Shown here: piece by piece, positions 6,402 to 10,032 of the stretch
Position numbering within the stretch: position 1 is the first letter of the stretch
Layout: the number at the start of each line of letters is the position of its first letter
Source: Chloroflexota bacterium
Lineage (GTDB): Bacteria; Chloroflexota; Anaerolineae; Aggregatilineales; Phototrophicaceae
Length of the DNA stretch: 10,032 bases
Direction of reading: 5' to 3'
Assembly (NCBI GenBank): GCA_010092805.1
Contig: JAADYY010000643.1
Location: 1 to 10,032, forward strand
Made by a program: the position numbers and the translations under genes
Notes under the pieces: generated by a model
Database searches by the model: none
Told to the model about the DNA's origin: nothing
What the model saw: only the letters and a program-made list of their open reading frames with translations

Positions 6402-7855
6402 GCGCAGCCGCTGCCCGTGTGGTTCAACACGAGCGCGCAGCACGGATCTCGTGGACTAACGCTATGGAATTGAAGAACGGACGGATGGCGGTCGATCCGC
6501 TGAATGGCAAACGGGTTGTGGTGCTGGGCTTCGCGCGGCAGGGGCGGGCCTTGGCGCGCTGGCTGCCGCGCGTAGGGGCGGAGGCGGTGATCAGCGACAG
6601 CCAGACCGCCGATCAAATCGAATATGATCCAGCCGACTACCCAGATGTCGAGCTTGTGCTGGGCGGCCACCCGGAAGGGTTGCTGCAAGGCGCGGATTTG
6701 CTGTGTTTGTCCGGCGGCGTGCCGCTTGACCTGCCGATTGTACAGGCGGCGGTGCGGGCGGGCATTCCGCTGAGCAACGACGCACAGCTCTTCATCGAAC
6801 GCTGCCCGGCGTCTGTCATCGGGGTCACCGGGAGTGCGGGCAAGACGACGACCACCACCCTCGTCGGCGCGATTTGCGAACGAGCAGGGTATACGACGTG
6901 GGTGGGCGGCAACACCGGGACGGTGCTGCTGGAGTCGCTGCCGGAGATCAAACCGGAGCACCGGGTGATCATGGAACTGTCGAGCTTTCAGCTTGAGATC
7001 ATGACGGTGAGTCCGCGCCTCGGCACGATTTTGAACATCACGCCGAATCACCTGGATCGGCATGGTTCGATGGAGGTCTATCGGCAGGCCAAAGCGCAGA
7101 TCATCGCGCACCAAACCGACAACGATGTGGCGGTGCTCGCCTGGGACGACGGCGGCGTGCGCGCACTCGAAGACAGCGTGAGGGGGGGGCTGGTCTGGTT
7201 CAGCGGGCGCGATATGGTGGCGGATGGGGCGTTTCTGGCGGGCCAGCGGCTGATTCTCACGGGCGATGCCAGCCCCGACGGTGATCCGCATGTGCTCTGT
7301 GAGCGGGGCGACATCCGGCTGCGCGGCGATCATAACGTGCTGAATGTGCTGGCCGCCTGTGCGATCACAGGCGCGACCGGGATCGCGCCGGAGGTGCTGG
7401 CCGCCGCGATCAAAGATTTCACCGGTGTGCCGCATCGGCTGGAAACGGTGCGTGCGGTCAACGGTGTGACCTATGTCAATGACAGCATCGCCACCGCACC
7501 GGAGCGGGTGATCGCGGCGCTGCGCAGCTACGACGAGCCGGTGGTGCTGCTGCTGGGCGGGCGCGACAAAAAGCTGCCCTGGGAAGACCTGATCAAGCTG
7601 GCGCTGCAAAAGACGCGCCACATTGTCGCGTTTGGCGAAGTGGGTGATTTGGTGGTGCGGACGATTCAGTATCTGCACGGCTTCACCGATGGGGTCACGC
7701 AAGTGGCGACGCTGGCCGAAGCCGTCGCGACGGCGGCAGCGATCGCAGCGCCGGGCGATGTGGTGCTGCTCTCGCCGGGGGGGACCGGCTTCGATGCGTT
7801 TCAGGATTTTGCCGAACGCGGCGAGGAATTTCGGCGGTTGGTCAGCGAACTGTAG
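6398..7855 (+). CDS. murD: UDP-N-acetylmuramoyl-alanine--glutamate ligase MurD
   Basis: MurD adds glutamate (normally D-Glu) to UDP-MurNAc-L-Ala in the cytoplasm, using ATP. Starting at ATG 6398 it is 485 residues. It shows an N-terminal UDP-binding fold (KRVVVLGFARQGRA, about 38-51), the ATP loop GVTGSAGKTTT (142-152, Lys149), ELSSFQLE, NITPNHLDRHGSMEVY followed by QAKAQ, whose lysine is the likely carbamylated residue, then PHRLE and LLLGGRDKKL, and LLSPGGTGFDAF near the end. At 361-366 it reads NDSIAT, where E. coli MurD has NDSKAT. The start overlaps the mraY stop as ATGA, which suggests coupling, but ATG codons at 6464 and 6485 are also possible and the first 22 residues are not conserved in type. 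A run of eight G lies at 7182-7189. Confidence 0.94.
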   Translation: MSAAAARVVQHERAARISWTNAMELKNGRMAVDPLNGKRVVVLGFARQGRALARWLPRVGAEAVISDSQTADQIEYDPADYPDVELVLGGHPEGLLQGADLLCLSGGVPLDLPIVQAAVRAGIPLSNDAQLFIERCPASVIGVTGSAGKTTTTTLVGAICERAGYTTWVGGNTGTVLLESLPEIKPEHRVIMELSSFQLEIMTVSPRLGTILNITPNHLDRHGSMEVYRQAKAQIIAHQTDNDVAVLAWDDGGVRALEDSVRGGLVWFSGRDMVADGAFLAGQRLILTGDASPDGDPHVLCERGDIRLRGDHNVLNVLAACAITGATGIAPEVLAAAIKDFTGVPHRLETVRAVNGVTYVNDSIATAPERVIAALRSYDEPVVLLLGGRDKKLPWEDLIKLALQKTRHIVAFGEVGDLVVRTIQYLHGFTDGVTQVATLAEAVATAAAIAAPGDVVLLSPGGTGFDAFQDFAERGEEFRRLVSEL

Positions 7856-7920
7856 CGGTGACGGCATCGGGGGATAATTCTACGTGTAGGTGTAGGTGTA
7901 GGTGTAGGTGAGGGGGACGT
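7856..7920 (+). promoter_or_regulatory. murD-ftsW spacer with possible -10 element and ftsW ribosome binding site
   Basis: The spacer holds GATAAT (7873-7878), a 5-of-6 match to a -10 box with no good -35 upstream. It then holds four tandem TGTAGG units running into GGTGAGGGGG (7907-7916), the ribosome binding site of ftsW, 4 nt before its ATG. An internal ftsW promoter is possible but weakly supported. Confidence 0.35.
7885..7908 (+). repeat. Hexanucleotide tandem repeat (TGTAGG x4)
   Basis: Four perfect copies of TGTAGG lie end to end, followed by TGAGGGGG, so the array merges into the ftsW ribosome binding site. Each junction makes AGGTG, itself a partial anti-16S match. The array is non-coding, lying between the murD stop (7855) and the ftsW start (7921). 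Confidence 0.9.
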
Positions 7921-9276
7921 ATGGCGGAACAATCGGCGACACCGCAGTTCATTGAAGACACTGGGTTAAATCACGCCGAGATGAACGACCCGGTGATGCC
8001 TGTGATCGCGGGCGGACGGATGTTGGCGCGGGGCGGTGGCGAGACGGAAGCCATCCGCCGCCCACGACGGTTGGGCCTGCTGGCGACCTTCGACGGCTAT
8101 TTGCTGGTCGTCACGCTGATTCTGGTGGCCATCGGCTGCATGATGGTTTACAGCACCACGTTCGACTGGGGCTACCAGGACTTCGACAACGAAGCCCACA
8201 TTTTGATGCTGCACGTGCGTAACCTGGCGGTTGCGGCGGTGCCGTTCATCGCGCTCATGCTGATCGACTACCGCACGTGGCGGCGCTTCGCTGTGCTGCT
8301 GTTGCTGGGTACCATCGGCGTGCTGATTGCGGTGCTGCTGTTCGGCGACGACACGTTCAATGCGCGGCGCTCGCTGTTTCAGGGGTCGTACCAGCCGGGC
8401 GAATTGGCCGAACTCGTCGTGGTGATCTACATGGCGGCGTGGTTGGGATCGAAGCGAACGCGGGTCGCCAGCATCTTCAACGGGTTGCTGCCGTTTATCG
8501 CGCTGCTGGTGTTGGTGGGCGTGCCGATCATTTTGCAGCCAGATTTGAGTACAGCCGCCACGATTTTCGTCGTCGCGGGGATCATGTATTTTCTGGCCGG
8601 CGCGAACATCATGCACCTGGCAGCGGTGGCGGGGCTGTTGGCGGCGGCGGGCTGGTTTTTGAGCCAGAACCTCATTTACGCCGGAAACCGTGTGGGGTCG
8701 TTCATCGCCGGGCTGACGGATGTCACCCAATCCAGCGATCACGCGCAGCAGGCGATCATTGCCTTCATGAACGGCGGCTGGACGGGCGTCGGGCTGGGGC
8801 AGGGCCGCCAAAAATTCGGGGCGCTGCCCGTGCCCCACACCGATAGCGTTTTCGCCGTGATCGGCGAGGAACTCGGCGTGATCGGCGCGGCGTTTGTGGT
8901 GCTGCTGTACGTTGTGCTGCTGATTCGCGGCTTGCAGGTCGCGCGGCGCGCGCCCGACTCGTTTGGGGCGCTGCTGGCCTCCGGGATCACGCTGTGGTTG
9001 ATCGTCAAGGCGCTGCTCAACATCGCGGTGATGCTCAACATTCTGCCGACGACGGGCGTGACGCTGCCGTTCGTGAGTTATGGCGGCTCGTCACTGGTGA
9101 CTGCGCTGGCGGGGGTCGCCCTCATATTAAGTGTTTCACGCGTGACCGCGCTGCAAAATTCGCCGGAAGGGAGAAACGTCAGTGCGCATTATGATCGCGG
9201 CTGGGGGAACCGGTGGTCACGTCTATCCGGCCATCGCCATCGCCGCCGCGTGCCTCAAGCTGCGCCCCGCCGCTGA
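7921..9276 (+). CDS. ftsW: Septal peptidoglycan polymerase FtsW (SEDS family)
   Basis: FtsW polymerises lipid II into glycan strands at the septum together with FtsI. The 451-residue frame has a cytoplasmic N-terminal extension of about 57 residues, a first helix at about 59-79 ending in MVYSTT, and repeated hydrophobic segments to about residue 410. Family motifs are GVGLGQGRQKFGALPVPHTDSVF, in which Asp308 matches the catalytic aspartate region, then VIGEELGVIGA, and GVTLPFVSYGGSS (379-391). The loop motif usually QP[SA]ExxK reads QPGELAE (158-164): Gly for Ser/Ala and Glu for Lys. RodA is the main alternative, but the dcw position and the neighbouring FtsI favour FtsW. The frame stays open for 95 nt beyond the murG start; the last 31 codons give an Arg/His-rich tail that resembles no FtsW end. 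Confidence 0.93.
   Translation: MAEQSATPQFIEDTGLNHAEMNDPVMPVIAGGRMLARGGGETEAIRRPRRLGLLATFDGYLLVVTLILVAIGCMMVYSTTFDWGYQDFDNEAHILMLHVRNLAVAAVPFIALMLIDYRTWRRFAVLLLLGTIGVLIAVLLFGDDTFNARRSLFQGSYQPGELAELVVVIYMAAWLGSKRTRVASIFNGLLPFIALLVLVGVPIILQPDLSTAATIFVVAGIMYFLAGANIMHLAAVAGLLAAAGWFLSQNLIYAGNRVGSFIAGLTDVTQSSDHAQQAIIAFMNGGWTGVGLGQGRQKFGALPVPHTDSVFAVIGEELGVIGAAFVVLLYVVLLIRGLQVARRAPDSFGALLASGITLWLIVKALLNIAVMLNILPTTGVTLPFVSYGGSSLVTALAGVALILSVSRVTALQNSPEGRNVSAHYDRGWGNRWSRLSGHRHRRRVPQAAPRR
9166..9173 (+). promoter_or_regulatory. Ribosome binding site of murG
   Basis: GGAAGGGAG lies within the end of the ftsW frame (about 9165-9173), 8 nt before GTG 9182. It supports GTG rather than the ATG at 9191 as the murG start and places that start inside ftsW. 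Confidence 0.6.
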
Positions 9277-10032
9277 GCTGACGTTCGTCGGCAGTGTGGG
9301 CGGTTTCGAGCGCCCGCTGCTGGAAGCGGCGGCGATCCGGTTTGTGCACCATGACGAAGTGCGGGCCGGGCCGCTGCACGGCGTCAACCCGCTGCGGGCG
9401 TTGGTGAGCGTCATCGAACTGACCATCGGTACACTTCAAGCGTTGCTGCTGGTGATGCGCCGCCGCCCGCGTGCTTTACTCCTCACGGGCGGCTGGGTGG
9501 GGCTGCCAGTGGCGTTGGCCGCGTGGATCTTGCGGGTGCCGAGCCTGATCTATCTGCCGGACATCGAGCCGGGCCTGACGATTCGGGTGCTGCGGCGGTT
9601 TGCGACGCGCGTCGCGGTGACGGCTGAAGACTCCGCGCCGTACTTCCGGCCCGGCCAGATGATCGTCACGGGCTACCCGCTGCGCGAGGAGATCGTCGCT
9701 GCGCGTGGCCCGGATGGGCGCGCGCAGGCACAAACCCACTTCGATCTCGACCCGGCGCGCCAAACGCTGTTGGTGTTCGGGGGCAGCCGCGGCGCTCGGA
9801 CGATCAACGCGGCGCTGGTCGCCATCCGGCGCGCACTGCTGGCCGACGGCCTCCAGATCATCCACGTGACCGGGACGCTCGACTGGCCGGAGATCAGCGC
9901 CCAACGCGACGGCGACGCAGCGGCAGATCCTGATCTGTATCGCGGTTATCATGCGTTTCCATATTTGCACGACGACATGGGGTGGGCGTTCGCCGCTGCT
10001 GATCTGGTGGTGTGCCGGGCCGGGGCCAGCAC
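9182..10032 (+). CDS. murG: UDP-GlcNAc--lipid I N-acetylglucosaminyltransferase MurG, partial (3' end off the right edge)
   Basis: MurG adds GlcNAc to lipid I on the inner face of the membrane, making lipid II, the substrate of FtsW. The first 283 codons are present; full-length MurG is usually about 350-380 residues. The N-terminal glycine loop is GGTGGHVYPA (8-17), the second is TGGWVGLP (102-109), and the C-terminal domain shows FGGSRGARTINAAL (199-212) and the start of the donor-site motif, DMGWAFAAADLVVCRAGAS (265-283). The acceptor-side segment, commonly HEQNxxxGLTN, reads YLPDIEPGLTIR (124-135), without the His, Glu, Gln and Asn. The rest of the fold is clear, so this is probably a lineage variant rather than a broken gene. 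The start is GTG 9182, with a good ribosome binding site; ATG 9191 is also in frame. It overlaps the end of ftsW by 95 nt. Confidence 0.95.
   Translation, partial: MRIMIAAGGTGGHVYPAIAIAAACLKLRPAAELTFVGSVGGFERPLLEAAAIRFVHHDEVRAGPLHGVNPLRALVSVIELTIGTLQALLLVMRRRPRALLLTGGWVGLPVALAAWILRVPSLIYLPDIEPGLTIRVLRRFATRVAVTAEDSAPYFRPGQMIVTGYPLREEIVAARGPDGRAQAQTHFDLDPARQTLLVFGGSRGARTINAALVAIRRALLADGLQIIHVTGTLDWPEISAQRDGDAAADPDLYRGYHAFPYLHDDMGWAFAAADLVVCRAGAS

Noticed and set aside
6299..7867. 522-codon open frame on the minus strand across murD
   Set aside because: It mirrors murD, which has a full set of family motifs. The predicted peptide is dominated by His, Arg, Gln and Pro, as expected from an antisense frame of GC-rich coding DNA, and it shows no domain.
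7885..7908. TGTAGG array as a CRISPR or iteron set
   Set aside because: The units are contiguous hexamers without spacers, too short for a CRISPR array, and no replication gene or AT-rich unwinding region is near.

Overview
The window is chromosomal DNA from a GC-rich bacterium and carries most of a division and cell-wall (dcw) gene cluster. The likely source is a member of Chloroflexota, perhaps class Anaerolineae. That placement is an inference from the DICT-GAF regulatory protein, the form of the FtsW and MurG motifs, and a dcw cluster that runs straight from ftsI to mraY. No rRNA or other marker gene is present to confirm it.

Layout. Positions 1-1079 (minus strand) hold the first 359 codons of a signalling protein with an N-terminal DICT sensory domain followed by a GAF domain; the gene runs off the left edge. 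Positions 1080-1747 are a comparatively AT-rich divergent intergenic region with several small inverted repeats, a weak 36-codon ORF and promoter-like sequences. From 1748 to the right edge everything is read on the plus strand: a small three-helix membrane protein of unknown function, rsmH (mraW), an ftsL/divIC-like gene, ftsI (a class B penicillin-binding protein), mraY, murD, ftsW and the start of murG.

The dcw genes are packed as an operon. rsmH and ftsL overlap by 17 nt, ftsL and ftsI share GTGA, mraY and murD share ATGA, and ftsW and murG overlap by 95 nt. Only the ftsI-mraY gap (46 nt) and the murD-ftsW gap (65 nt, with a hexanucleotide repeat) leave room for local control. An extended -10 promoter just before rsmH could drive the set. 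MurD, MraY and MurG make the UDP-MurNAc-peptide and carry it through lipid I to lipid II. FtsW polymerises lipid II, FtsI cross-links the glycan strands at the septum, and the FtsL-like protein is expected to hold FtsW and FtsI together. murE and murF, often found between ftsI and mraY, are not there, and mraZ is not upstream of rsmH.

I found no mobile element, CRISPR array, tRNA or rRNA, and no clearly new multi-gene system. The points worth a second look are local: the DICT-GAF gene and its structured leader, the unknown membrane protein at the head of the cluster, a partial duplication that places a decoy start codon before mraY, a repeat that feeds into the ftsW ribosome binding site, the long ftsW/murG overlap, and residue changes in normally conserved motifs of MraY, MurD, FtsW and MurG.
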